NCBI GenBank assembly: GCA_024232355.1 | Contig: JAAEPW010000301.1 | Location: 1 to 33,289, forward strand | DNA: 33,289 nt | Direction of reading: 5' to 3' | Origin: Chloroflexota bacterium | GTDB lineage: Bacteria; Chloroflexota; Anaerolineae; B4-G1 | Shown: positions 18,582-26,913 of the stretch, in pieces | Layout: every line of letters starts with the position of its first letter | Position numbering within the stretch: the stretch's first letter is position 1 | The notes under the pieces: model-generated | Database searches by the model: none | Seen by the model: the letters and a program-made list of their open reading frames with translations, nothing else | What the model was told of the DNA's origin: nothing | Position numbers and translations under genes: made by a program

Positions 18582-20564
18582 ATGAGGTATGCAGAAACAG
18601 GATTTAATTTGGAGGTTGATCTAGCCCGAGGGAACATCGAAAGGGTAGAAACCGACCCCAGAGATACCGAGCTTTACTTGGGCGGATTAGGTACCAATGC
18701 CAAGATAATGTGGGACAGGGTTCCTGCGGAAGTTGAGCCTTTTTCTCCTGAAAATCTATTGATATTTGCCGCTGGTCTCTTGTGTGGCACACCTGCCACC
18801 GGTTGTAATCGGACCATTGTTACGACCATTTCTCCCCAGACCCGGTTAATGGCATTTTCAATGATGGGGGGATTTTGGGCCCCAGAATTGAAATATGCCG
18901 GTTATGACAAAGTGATTCTCCGCGGCAAATCCCCCGACCTGGTTTATTTGTGGATACACAATGACAAGGTAGAAATACGGGATGCTGCTCATTTGCAGGG
19001 TAAAGGCGCTATCGAAACTGCGGAACTGATCCGGCAAGAGTTGGATGAGCCAAAAGCCCAAGTGGCCGCTATCGGCCTGGCCGGTGAAAACAAGGTCTAT
19101 TTTGCGTCCATCGAGCAGGGTAGGTCCAGTGCCAGCCGAGGCGGAATAGGCGCTGTGATGGGAGACAAAAGAGTAAAGGCTATCGCCGTTCGCGGGACAA
19201 AGGATATCCACGTTGCCCAACCGGCTGAATTTATAGAGCTTTGCAAAGAGGTGCTGGAATATATAAAATTCCGAGAAGATAATCCGATTCGAGGGGTAAT
19301 TCCAATTCTGGCTGTGCTTGGTTCGCCCCAAGAGATGAAAATCCACGATGAAAAGTGGCACACTGAAAACTTTGCCTGGGGAAATGCGCGTCTGCGTAGA
19401 AAAGGTTTCTGGACCGAAGAGATTGCAAAGGACTGGCACGATACGATGGAATCTATGCGCAAGCGACTCATTAGTTGTTATAACTGTCCGCTTGAATGCG
19501 GGGCGACGATCGAGCCTCCGGGGCAATCCACGTACATGATGAAATGCTTTACAAAACTCACCTATGCGATGGGAGCCATGTCCGAGCGTCTGGAATTTGG
19601 CTTTCGAATCGCGCAGCGGGCTACAGAGTACGGAGTGGATGGCTACTCTGCGCCGCAAGTTATGGCTTTTGCCCTCGAACTGCTCGAAGCCGGCATTTTG
19701 ACGGACGAGGACTTTCCAGAAATGCCTGACGACGGCGAGCATGGCAGCGAGGAAAGATTTTACTACTTGTTGGACAAAATTGTCAGGCGAGAAGGCATTG
19801 GAGATGTTTTAGCCAATGGCACCTATTGGGCGGCTAAAGAGATTGGTAATGGGGCGGAAGAATACGCGCACAACAACATCAAGAAAATAGAGCAATTGCC
19901 CCTCAAACTGGGCATGCTGAATCCTATCTATTTTTTGATGTATTGCACCGGCGAAAAGATAAACCTCACTCAAATCGAAGGACAGTTTCCCCAGGCACCT
20001 TTTCCCAAGAGAGAGCATCGAGAAAAATTTGTAAAGGATTGGTTCCAGGTTCCTGATGATCGGTTCAAGCAATATTTCCTCGACTGGGAACCACGCGGCG
20101 AAAACTCGAATCCTCATTATCCGACTGCCGAGATGTCCAGTGACATTGTCGACTGGATGGAGAGGATGCACTATATTGACGATGCCCTGGGATTGTGCGC
20201 CGGTCTGTCGTCGTTTCATCTAAAGCCTCCCTATCACATACACAATTTACCAAAGTTTATTGCATCCGGAGCCGGGATGGATATGGATGAAGATAAACTC
20301 ACGCAAGCGACCAAAAGATACCGGACATTGGTCCGAGCCATCAATATAAAAAGAGGACTGCGGAGAAAAGACGAAAAGCCTCCCGAGGATCACTGGAGGA
20401 AAAGATTCCCCGAACTTGAAAAGAATCTCTTGGACACGTATTACAGATTCAAGGGCTGGAATGACGAGGGGATTCCGACGAAAGAGTCCTTACACGAATT
20501 GGGTCTGGACTATGTGAGTGATGACTTTATTCAGAGGGGTATCTTGCATGAAAAAGATAATTAA
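18582..20564 (+). CDS. bamB: Class II benzoyl-CoA reductase, tungsten active-site subunit BamB (AOR family)
   Basis: The 660-residue protein belongs to the aldehyde:ferredoxin oxidoreductase family. The N-terminal half has the pterin-binding AOR pattern (LGGLGTNAKIMWD, GCNRTIVTTISPQ, GKSPDLVYL, ASRGGIGAVMGDKRVKAIAVRG). The [4Fe-4S] ligands are Cys299-x2-Cys302-x3-Cys306 (CYNCPLEC) and a late Cys539 (LGLCAGL). In class II benzoyl-CoA reductases, this subunit holds the W-bis-metallopterin and reduces benzoyl-CoA to the 1,5-diene without ATP. The immediate partners BamC to BamI separate it from other AOR types. AGAGGGA precedes the ATG. The 3' end overlaps bamC by 17 bases. Confidence 0.9.
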   Translation: MRYAETGFNLEVDLARGNIERVETDPRDTELYLGGLGTNAKIMWDRVPAEVEPFSPENLLIFAAGLLCGTPATGCNRTIVTTISPQTRLMAFSMMGGFWAPELKYAGYDKVILRGKSPDLVYLWIHNDKVEIRDAAHLQGKGAIETAELIRQELDEPKAQVAAIGLAGENKVYFASIEQGRSSASRGGIGAVMGDKRVKAIAVRGTKDIHVAQPAEFIELCKEVLEYIKFREDNPIRGVIPILAVLGSPQEMKIHDEKWHTENFAWGNARLRRKGFWTEEIAKDWHDTMESMRKRLISCYNCPLECGATIEPPGQSTYMMKCFTKLTYAMGAMSERLEFGFRIAQRATEYGVDGYSAPQVMAFALELLEAGILTDEDFPEMPDDGEHGSEERFYYLLDKIVRREGIGDVLANGTYWAAKEIGNGAEEYAHNNIKKIEQLPLKLGMLNPIYFLMYCTGEKINLTQIEGQFPQAPFPKREHREKFVKDWFQVPDDRFKQYFLDWEPRGENSNPHYPTAEMSSDIVDWMERMHYIDDALGLCAGLSSFHLKPPYHIHNLPKFIASGAGMDMDEDKLTQATKRYRTLVRAINIKRGLRRKDEKPPEDHWRKRFPELEKNLLDTYYRFKGWNDEGIPTKESLHELGLDYVSDDFIQRGILHEKDN

Positions 20565-21078
20565 GACAATAAGAATTGACGTCGATAAATGCAATGGCTG
20601 CCGGGCATGTGAGGTAATTTGCTCGTCCTCTCACGCTGTGGAGAAATATGGCACCACGAATCCCGGAAGGGCTCGCATTCGGGTAATTCGCGAACCGCTT
20701 GCGGACATTTACGTGCCTGTATTCGCGGGAGATTATGCTCAAGCCGAATGCGCGGGCAGAGACAAGTACACAATTGATGGCAAAGAATACGAAGAGTGTG
20801 CTTTCTGCAGAGCCAGTTGCCCGTCCAGGGACGAATTCAAAGAGCCTGATTCCGGCCTGCCTCTCAAATGTGACATGTGTGAAGATGATCCGGCACAGGA
20901 AAAGCCTTTGTGTGTCCAGTGGTGTTTGAATGAGGCTCTGATTTACGAAGAGAGGGAAGAAGAGGTAGAAGAAGACGTCAAGCTGGAGGATATGGAGATA
21001 GGGTTAGAGTCACTGGTAGACAAATATGGATTGCAAAAGATCATAGATGCCGTTGCCCGAATGTCAAACAACGACTAA
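20548..21078 (+). CDS. bamC: Benzoyl-CoA reductase Fe-S subunit BamC
   Basis: The 176-residue protein is a poly-ferredoxin-like subunit with three cysteine clusters: CNGCRACEVIC near the N-terminus, CAFCRASC in the middle, and CDMCEDDPAQEKPLCVQWC. Together they can hold about three [4Fe-4S] centres. BamC forms the tight catalytic unit with BamB and wires electrons into the tungsten site. I chose ATG 20548, which follows AGAGGGG with 7-8 bases spacing, over GTG 20518, which would add ten residues lacking family likeness. By hand count, six of eleven arginines are AGA/AGG, unlike the hydratase gene just upstream. Confidence 0.9.
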   Translation: MKKIIKTIRIDVDKCNGCRACEVICSSSHAVEKYGTTNPGRARIRVIREPLADIYVPVFAGDYAQAECAGRDKYTIDGKEYEECAFCRASCPSRDEFKEPDSGLPLKCDMCEDDPAQEKPLCVQWCLNEALIYEEREEEVEEDVKLEDMEIGLESLVDKYGLQKIIDAVARMSNND

Positions 21079-21099
21079 AACATAGGTGACGGAAGAGGA

Positions 21100-22263
21100 T
21101 TGAAAAAGATAATGGAGACTTTGCCCCTAGCTCCCTTCAAAGAGATCGCAGATGAGGTAAAAGAGAACGGTGGAGACGCTGCCAGATTCTGCTATCAGTG
21201 CGGAATGTGCGACACGGTGTGCCCTTGGAATCTGGTGACCACTTTTAGCACGCGCAAGCTGATTCGAGAAGCTACATTTGGTTTGAGCGAGGCGGAAGAG
21301 ATGTGGCTTTGTACTACCTGCGGGAGATGCCCTCAGCGATGCCCCAGGGGCGTAGAGATAATAGACGTTATGGTATCTCTGCGCAGGATGGCCACGGAAT
21401 ATGGCATGTTCCCAGCCTCTGTCCGTCCTGTCCGCGCCATAAACGCGAATCTTCCTGCCGAAGGTAATCCCTTTGGTGAAGACCGAAACATCAGGGGGGA
21501 TTGGGCAAAAGATCTATCCGTCAATGCCTTTGAGGAGGAGGCGGAAGTCTTGTATTTCTCTTGCTGCTATACCAGTTATGATCCAAGACTCAAAAAGGTA
21601 GCTCAAGCCACGGCCAATATCCTCAACAAGGCAGGGGTAAATTTTGGGATACTGGGTGCCAAGGAAAACTGCTGTGGAGAAAGTATCCGCAGAGCCGGCA
21701 ATGAGCCATTGTTCAAACGACTCGCCAGGGAAAATATCAAGACGTTTATCGAGAATGGGGTAAAGAAAATCCTTGTTTCCTCCCCTCATTGCTACCACAC
21801 CTTTAAAAACGAGTATTCTGAATTCATGGTGAACTTTGAGATAGTTCATGTCTCGGAATATTTGTTCCAGCTGATTAACGAGGGGAGACTCGCACTCAAC
21901 AAGGAGTACGAGAAGAAGGTGACTTATCACGACCCGTGCTACCTGGGCCGACATAATGGCATCTATGACGACCCGCGAGAAGTTTTGAAAAAGATACCCG
22001 GGTTAGAACTGCGTGAGATGGCCGAGTCGCGAGAAGATAGTCTTTGCTGTGGAATGGGAGGCGGCAGGATCTGGTTTGAAACTGTAGTGTCTGAAAGGTT
22101 TTCTAACCTCAGACTGGAACAAGCTGTCGAAGTTGGGGCTGAGGTGCTGGCAACTTGCTGTCCGTATTGCATTACCCAGTTCGAGGATAGCAGGTTAACC
22201 ATGAAGGATAGTGAGGCCATACAGATCAAGGATATCACAGAGATTCTCCAAGAAGTGATCTAG
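21100..22263 (+). CDS. bamD: Benzoyl-CoA reductase complex subunit BamD (HdrC/HdrB-like)
   Basis: The 387-residue protein starts with two HdrC-type [4Fe-4S] motifs (CYQCGMCDTVCPW and CTTCGRCPQRCPRG). Two CCG domains follow (CCYTSYDPR to ENCCGES, and HDPCYLGRHNGIYDDPRE to LCCGMGGG), which in heterodisulfide reductases carry a non-cubane cluster. It is thus an HdrCB fusion that connects the BamE flavin module with BamBC. The start is either TTG 21100 (AGGTGA 10 bases upstream) or ATG 21112. A GTAGTCG repeat begins 10 bases after its stop. Confidence 0.88.
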   Translation: MKKIMETLPLAPFKEIADEVKENGGDAARFCYQCGMCDTVCPWNLVTTFSTRKLIREATFGLSEAEEMWLCTTCGRCPQRCPRGVEIIDVMVSLRRMATEYGMFPASVRPVRAINANLPAEGNPFGEDRNIRGDWAKDLSVNAFEEEAEVLYFSCCYTSYDPRLKKVAQATANILNKAGVNFGILGAKENCCGESIRRAGNEPLFKRLARENIKTFIENGVKKILVSSPHCYHTFKNEYSEFMVNFEIVHVSEYLFQLINEGRLALNKEYEKKVTYHDPCYLGRHNGIYDDPREVLKKIPGLELREMAESREDSLCCGMGGGRIWFETVVSERFSNLRLEQAVEVGAEVLATCCPYCITQFEDSRLTMKDSEAIQIKDITEILQEVI

Positions 22264-22272
22264 TCGGGGAAT

Positions 22273-22327
22273 GTAGTCGAGGTTTCTATACCTCGTGGGG
22301 GTAACGCGATATGGAAATCGCGGCTAC
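22273..22327. repeat. Dispersed double-hairpin repeat, copy 2
   Basis: GTAGTCG and CGGCTAC bound a 55-base element with inner hairpins CGAGGT/ACCTCG and CGCGAT/ATCGCG. It matches the element at 13-68 with compensated changes: GCGCT to GCGAT on one arm and AGCGC to ATCGC on the other. It sits between bamD and bamE, inside the reductase gene block. Confidence 0.8.
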
Positions 22328-22396
22328 GGAGCAATCACCCCAGAATTTGAGATGATACGTGATTTAGGTACTGAAGAAGCCTGATAAGGTGATAAA

Positions 22397-25300
22397 GTGG
22401 AAAGAGAACTAGAAAAAATTCAAGACCAGATTCGTTCAAGTCTCGCAGACAGTATGCGTAAAGGTTTTTCAGACAGTCATTTTGGTGATGTGATGGTTGT
22501 CGGTGGCGGGATCAGTGGGGTCCAAGCCGCTCTCGATCTTGCCGCTTCGGGTTTCAAGGTTTATCTGGTGGACAAGGCACCTGCCATTGGCGGCCATATG
22601 GCCCAGCTTGACAAGACCTTTCCCACCAATGATTGCTCTACCTGAATTCTCGCACCCAAACTGGTCGAGGTCGGCCGGCATCCCAACATAGAGGTCCTGA
22701 CGTATACTGAGGTTGACAGTGTAGAAGGAGAAGCAGGGGACTTTCAAGTAACCCTGACTAGAAAGCCCAGATATATTTTAGAAGACAAGTGCACGGGTTG
22801 TACGACCTGTGTAGAATATTGCCCAGTCCAATACCCTGATCCATATAATCAGGAAATATCACAGAATAAGGCCGTTCATATCTATTTCTCTCAGGCCATT
22901 CCTTTGATCACCTACATCGATGAAAGCTGCATTTACTTGAAAGAGAAGAAATGCCGTATTTGCGAAGCCGTATGTCAGAATCAAGCCATCGATTTCACTC
23001 AGGAGCCTGAGAAGGTAAACATAAAAGTAGGGGCGGTCATTTTGTCTCCTGGCCTTGAGCCATTTGACCCAAAGATCGGGAATGAATATGGCTACGGAAA
23101 GATGCAGAACGTGGTCACCAGCATGGACTATGAACGGCTGTTGTCCGCCACTGGGCCGTACGAGGGTGAAATACTGCGCGCTTCGGACAAGAAGCATCCC
23201 CATAAAGTAGCCTGGATCCAATGTGTTGGTTCCAGACAGGTCAACCCTGCGGATGGTAACGGTAACAGCTATTGTTCAGCCGTATGCTGCACGTATACCC
23301 AGAAACAGGTTATTTTGACAAAAGAGCATGACCCAGAGGCAGAGTGTACGGTATTCCATAATGATATTCGTTCTCATGGCAAGGATTTTGAGCGATACTA
23401 TGAAAGAGCAGAGGGGCTTGACGGGGTTCGATTTATAAGAAGCTATGTGTCCATAGGAAGAGAGATTCCGGAAAGCAAGAATGTCACCATACGCTATTCT
23501 ACACCCGATGATGGTGTGAAAGAGGAAGAATTCGATATGGTGGTATTATCCGTTGGATTGACCCCTCCTGCCGATGCAAAGGGATTGGCAGCCAAGTTTG
23601 GTTTTGAACTCGATCATCATGATTATTCCAAGGTCAATCCTGTCAATCCGATGGAGACGACCAGGCCTGGGGTCTTTGTAAGCGGAGCCTTCCAGGGGCC
23701 TATAGATATTCCCGAGTCGGTTTTTACTGCCAGTGCGGCTGGTTCCCAATGTGGCGAACTCCTTGACTACCGAAGAGGCAAGCTGGCTAGAGAAAGGGTC
23801 TATCCGCCGGAAAAGGATGTCTCCAAAGAGGAGCCAAGGATAGGCGTCTTTGTGTGCCATTGTGGGGCGAATATCGGACGGGTTGTCAATGTGCCTTCCG
23901 CGGTTGAATATGCCAAAACTTTGCCCAATGTGGTCCATGCTCAGGAACAGTTGTTTTCGTGTGCGACGAATTGTGCCCAAGAAATAACAGACCTGACAAA
24001 GGAAAGAGGGCTCAATCGTGTCATTATCGCGGCCTGCTCCCCCAGGACCCTTGAACCATTATTTCGGGACACCGTTCGAGAGGCGGGCCTGAATCAGTAT
24101 TACTATGACATGGCCAATATCAGAGAGCATTGCTCCTGGGTCCACGCCAAAGAAAAGGAAGAGGCCACTCGAAAAGCAAAGGACATCATCCGGATGTCGG
24201 TCGCCCGGTCGGCCCATCTAGAGCCATTGCAGGAAATTGATCTGCCTGTCACCAAGGCGGCGTTGGTGGTTGGTGGAGGGATAGCGGGTATGACGTGTGC
24301 GCTCTCTGTAGCCAACCAGGGATATGCGGTTCACTTGGTGGAAAGGGAAAAGGATTTAGGGGGGACAGCAAGAAGAATTTATCATACCTTGGAAGGGTTG
24401 GATGTTCAAGCTTATTTGCGTGATCTTGTGCGCCAGGTGTATCAAAACCCCTTGATCCACGTATATACGGATGCGACCATCACAGAGGCTGCCGGTTATA
24501 TTGGGAATTTCGTAACGAGGGTCCAGTCGGAAAGAGGGAACTCGGAGATAAAACATGGCGCGACCGTCATCGCTGTCGGTGCTGATGTATATGAACCGGC
24601 GGAATACCTGTATGGAAAAGATGACCGGGTCATGACCCACCTCGAGTTGGAAGAGCAGATCCACCAAGGAAACGAAAAGGTACTTGATGCACAGAGTCTG
24701 GTGATGATCCAGTGCGTGGGCTGCAGAAATGAAGACAGAAATTATTGCAGCAGGATATGTTGCAGCGAGTCGGTCAAGAATGCATTGACACTAAAAGAGA
24801 TCAACCCCGAGATGGATATCTATATTCTCTTTCGGGATATGAGAACCTATGGTTTCAGCGAGGATTATTACAGGGAAGCGGCAGATAAGGGAGTCAGGTT
24901 TGTCCGCTATGAACCACAAGATGAACTAGAGGTGACAGAGGGCAAGTCGGAGGAGGGGCGGCCTGTTCTAAAGGTTACTGTCCCGGATTATGTTTTGGGT
25001 ACGAGGGTTGAACTAGATGCCGATATCGTGGCTTTGGCTGCTGCCATCATTCCTTCTGCAGGAAGCAGGCAAGTATCCCAATTGTTCAAGGTAGTTTTGG
25101 GCCCGGATCGTTTCTTTAAGGAAGCCCACGTCAAATTGAGGCCTGTCGAGTTTGCGGCGGATGGTGTGTATCTTTGTGGAATCGCTCACTATCCCAAGCT
25201 GACGAGGGAAACGATCGAGCAGGCGTATGGAGCGGCAGGCCGGGTCTTGACGCTTCTCTCTCACGATACCGTCACCGCTTCCGGCTCTGTTTGCGAGGTG

Positions 25301-25525
25301 GACGAGGACAAGTGTATTTCGTGCGGGGCATGTCTCACAGTTTGTACGTATGATGCCATAGATTTCCGCGAGACACCAAAGGGCAAAAAGGCTGTCGTGA
25401 ATCCTGTGCTCTGCAAAGGGGACGGTCTCTGTAACGCCAAGTGTCCAACAGGGGCTATTCTTCTCAAGCACTTTACCGATGATGAGATATTGAGCCAAAT
25501 TGATGCGGCGATTGAAGCCGTGTAA
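22397..25525 (+). CDS. bamE: Benzoyl-CoA reductase complex subunit BamE, double HdrA flavoprotein, selenocysteine at 83
   Basis: Read through TGA 22643-22645, this gives one 1042-residue protein. It carries two HdrA halves, each with a dinucleotide-binding GGGISG/GGGIAG motif (residues 36-41 and 626-631). The Sec lies in NDCST-U-ILAPK, where HdrA normally has the cysteine that binds a [4Fe-4S] near the bifurcating FAD. After it come ferredoxin motifs [19 protein letters not shown] and, near the C-terminus, [11 protein letters not shown] and CNAKCP. HdrA-type subunits are flavin electron-bifurcation/confurcation sites, so BamE probably drives the very low-potential electrons needed by BamB. 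The GTG start follows AAGGTG by 5 bases. No other stop lies in frame from 22646 to 25522. Confidence 0.88.
22643..22645 (+). other. bamE: Selenocysteine codon (TGA) in bamE
   Basis: Codon 83 of bamE is TGA inside the conserved HdrA motif CST-C-ILAPK at the position of the invariant cysteine. Coding similarity to HdrA is unbroken on both sides and the frame stays open for 960 more codons. A SECIS-like hairpin follows. Confidence 0.88.
22661..22678 (+). promoter_or_regulatory. SECIS-like hairpin for bamE Sec83
   Basis: CUGGUC pairs with GGCCGG (six pairs, two of them G-U) around the apical loop GAGGUC. The stem starts 15 bases after the TGA, and the loop carries the GGU type seen in the E. coli fdhF SECIS. 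Both size and distance fit bacterial SECIS rules. Confidence 0.75.
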
Positions 25526-25575
25526 AAGTATACGAGTGGGTAGAGTTGGGACTTTATGAAGGGAGGTGAGAACGT

Positions 25576-26328
25576 ATGAGTACAGGACCTACATTTAAAC
25601 CAAGAATTCTGGGTTTTGTATGCCATTGGTGAGCATACGGCGCTGCTGATATGGCTGGAGTTTCCAGACTACAATATACAACTGAAATCAGGCTTATTCG
25701 CGTCATGTGTTCCGGTCGAGTAGACCTGGAATTTGTGCTCCGGGCTTTCTCAAATGGAATGGATGGGGTATTCATTGGCGGTTGCCGTCTAAATGAATGT
25801 AATTATATCACCCAAGGAAATTATGATGCACTCGGTATGGTACTTTTATGTAAAAAGATAATGGAGCATATCGGACTGGATCCAGAAAGGTTGAGGCTCG
25901 AATTCATGTCTTCTGGTGAAGGCATCCTTTTTACAGAAGCTGCTAATGATTTCGTCAAAAAGGTGAAAGAATTAGGACCTCTTGATAAAAGCAAAGGGTC
26001 AAAGTTTAAACTTGAAGCGGCCACAAAGCTCGTCCCCTACATCAAACTGGTGGAAAGGGAGAGGCTGCGAGCACCGACTAGGTCAGAAGAAGCGTATCAT
26101 GAATTCTACAACAGTGACCAAGTGAACAGATTGTTTAGTGAATTGGTTCTAGACCAATTGGCAATCAGTCAAATCACGTCACTCTTGCGAGAAAAACCCC
26201 TCTCAACTGGTGAAATCGCTGAGACTTTGGGCTTGAACCCGTCTCAAGTATCAAAATATCTGAATAGTTCATCACGGCAAAGACTAGTCAGGTACGATGA
26301 AGGCCTCAAGCGCTATGCGCTTGCCTGA
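25576..26328 (+). CDS. bamF: Benzoyl-CoA reductase complex subunit BamF (MvhD-like), selenocysteine at 19
   Basis: Read through TGA 25630-25632, the product is 250 residues. The N-terminal ILGFVCHW-U-AYGAADMAG matches the [2Fe-2S]-binding C-x-W-C start of MvhD/HdrF-like proteins, followed by RVMCSGRVD and GCRLNECNY. This subunit passes electrons to the HdrA-like BamE. The start ATG 25576 follows GGGAGGTGAG closely; a start after the TGA would lose the metal-site motif. The last ~65 residues are unusual for short MvhD proteins: LLREKPLSTGEIAETLGLNPSQ looks like a winged helix. That module may serve as a docking or sensing domain; its role is unknown. The gene is A+T-rich. Confidence 0.88.
25630..25632 (+). 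other. bamF: Selenocysteine codon (TGA) in bamF
   Basis: Codon 19 of bamF is TGA within CHW-U-AYGAAD, where MvhD-type proteins have cysteine. A good ribosome-binding site and start lie upstream, and the frame downstream is conserved, so this is not a stop or a pseudogene scar. Confidence 0.88.
25655..25667 (+). promoter_or_regulatory. SECIS-like hairpin for bamF Sec19
   Basis: CUGGA and UCCAG pair perfectly around the loop GUU. The loop begins 27 bases after the TGA, within the usual range for bacterial SECIS elements, and has the G-U at its tip. Confidence 0.7.
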
Positions 26329-26345
26329 GGCAAAAGAGCAGGCTT

Positions 26346-26819
26346 ATGGGAAAAAAGAAATCGGCTATGAATACCGACAGAATCGATCAGATTATTGATA
26401 AACATCAGGCCAAAGCCAGTTCACTCATTCAGGTATTGTTAGAGATTCAGAGCGAATATCATTGGCTTCCTAGGGAAGCGTTGGAGAGGGTCAGCGAAAG
26501 ATTGCAAATTCCTTTAACCCGGATACAACATGTCGCTACCTTTTATAAAGCCTTTAGTCTAGTTCCTAAAGGGCGTCACGAGATTCACATTTGCATGGGT
26601 ACTGCTTGTCACGTTCGCGGTGCGTCACGCGTTCTCGACACGGTGCAGGACCTGACTGGAATTAAGGCTGGCGAGACGGACTTGGATTTAAAGTTCAGCC
26701 TGGAGACTGTCAATTGCCTCGGCTGCTGTGCCTTGGGACCGGTGATGGCAATCGATGGAAAGACTTATGGCAAGATCGCGCCAGCCGAGACGGCAGACGT
26801 TTTGAAAAGATACGAGTAG
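26346..26819 (+). CDS. bamG: Benzoyl-CoA reductase complex subunit BamG (NuoE-like)
   Basis: The 157-residue protein is a NuoE/HoxE-type [2Fe-2S] thioredoxin-like subunit. A helical N-terminal part (RIQHVATFYKAFSL) leads into CMGTACHVRGA and, later, NCLGCCALGPVM, giving the C-x4-C and C-x3-C ligands. With BamH and BamI it forms an NADH-dehydrogenase-like module that exchanges electrons with NAD(H) and feeds the HdrA-type subunit. Start ATG 26346 is used; ATG 26370 is also possible. Five of nine arginines are AGA/AGG by hand count. Confidence 0.9.
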   Translation: MGKKKSAMNTDRIDQIIDKHQAKASSLIQVLLEIQSEYHWLPREALERVSERLQIPLTRIQHVATFYKAFSLVPKGRHEIHICMGTACHVRGASRVLDTVQDLTGIKAGETDLDLKFSLETVNCLGCCALGPVMAIDGKTYGKIAPAETADVLKRYE

Positions 26820-26913
26820 GCCTATCCTACAAAATTCTTGCTTTTTTGTGGAAGGGTTTTGCAGATGAAAGGTTCTTTGTTGATTCCGGCTCGTTCGGGA
26901 TAGGATAAAAGCT

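Noticed and set aside
18858..19742. Long minus-strand open frame within bamB (294 codons)
   Set aside because: It is antisense to a well-supported AOR-family gene and its translation shows no recognisable motif.
20518..20547. GTG 20518 as the start of bamC
   Set aside because: The ten extra residues lie inside bamB and have no family support; ATG 20548 is better placed behind AGAGGGG.
22643..22645. TGA in bamE read as a nonsense mutation or frameshift scar
   Set aside because: The position is the conserved Cys of HdrA, the frame stays open on both sides and a SECIS-like hairpin follows; the sister gene bamF shows the same pattern.
25651..26328. bamF starting at the first methionine after the TGA
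   Set aside because: This start would lack a ribosome-binding site and would lose the conserved N-terminal metal-site motif; ATG 25576 has a strong site.
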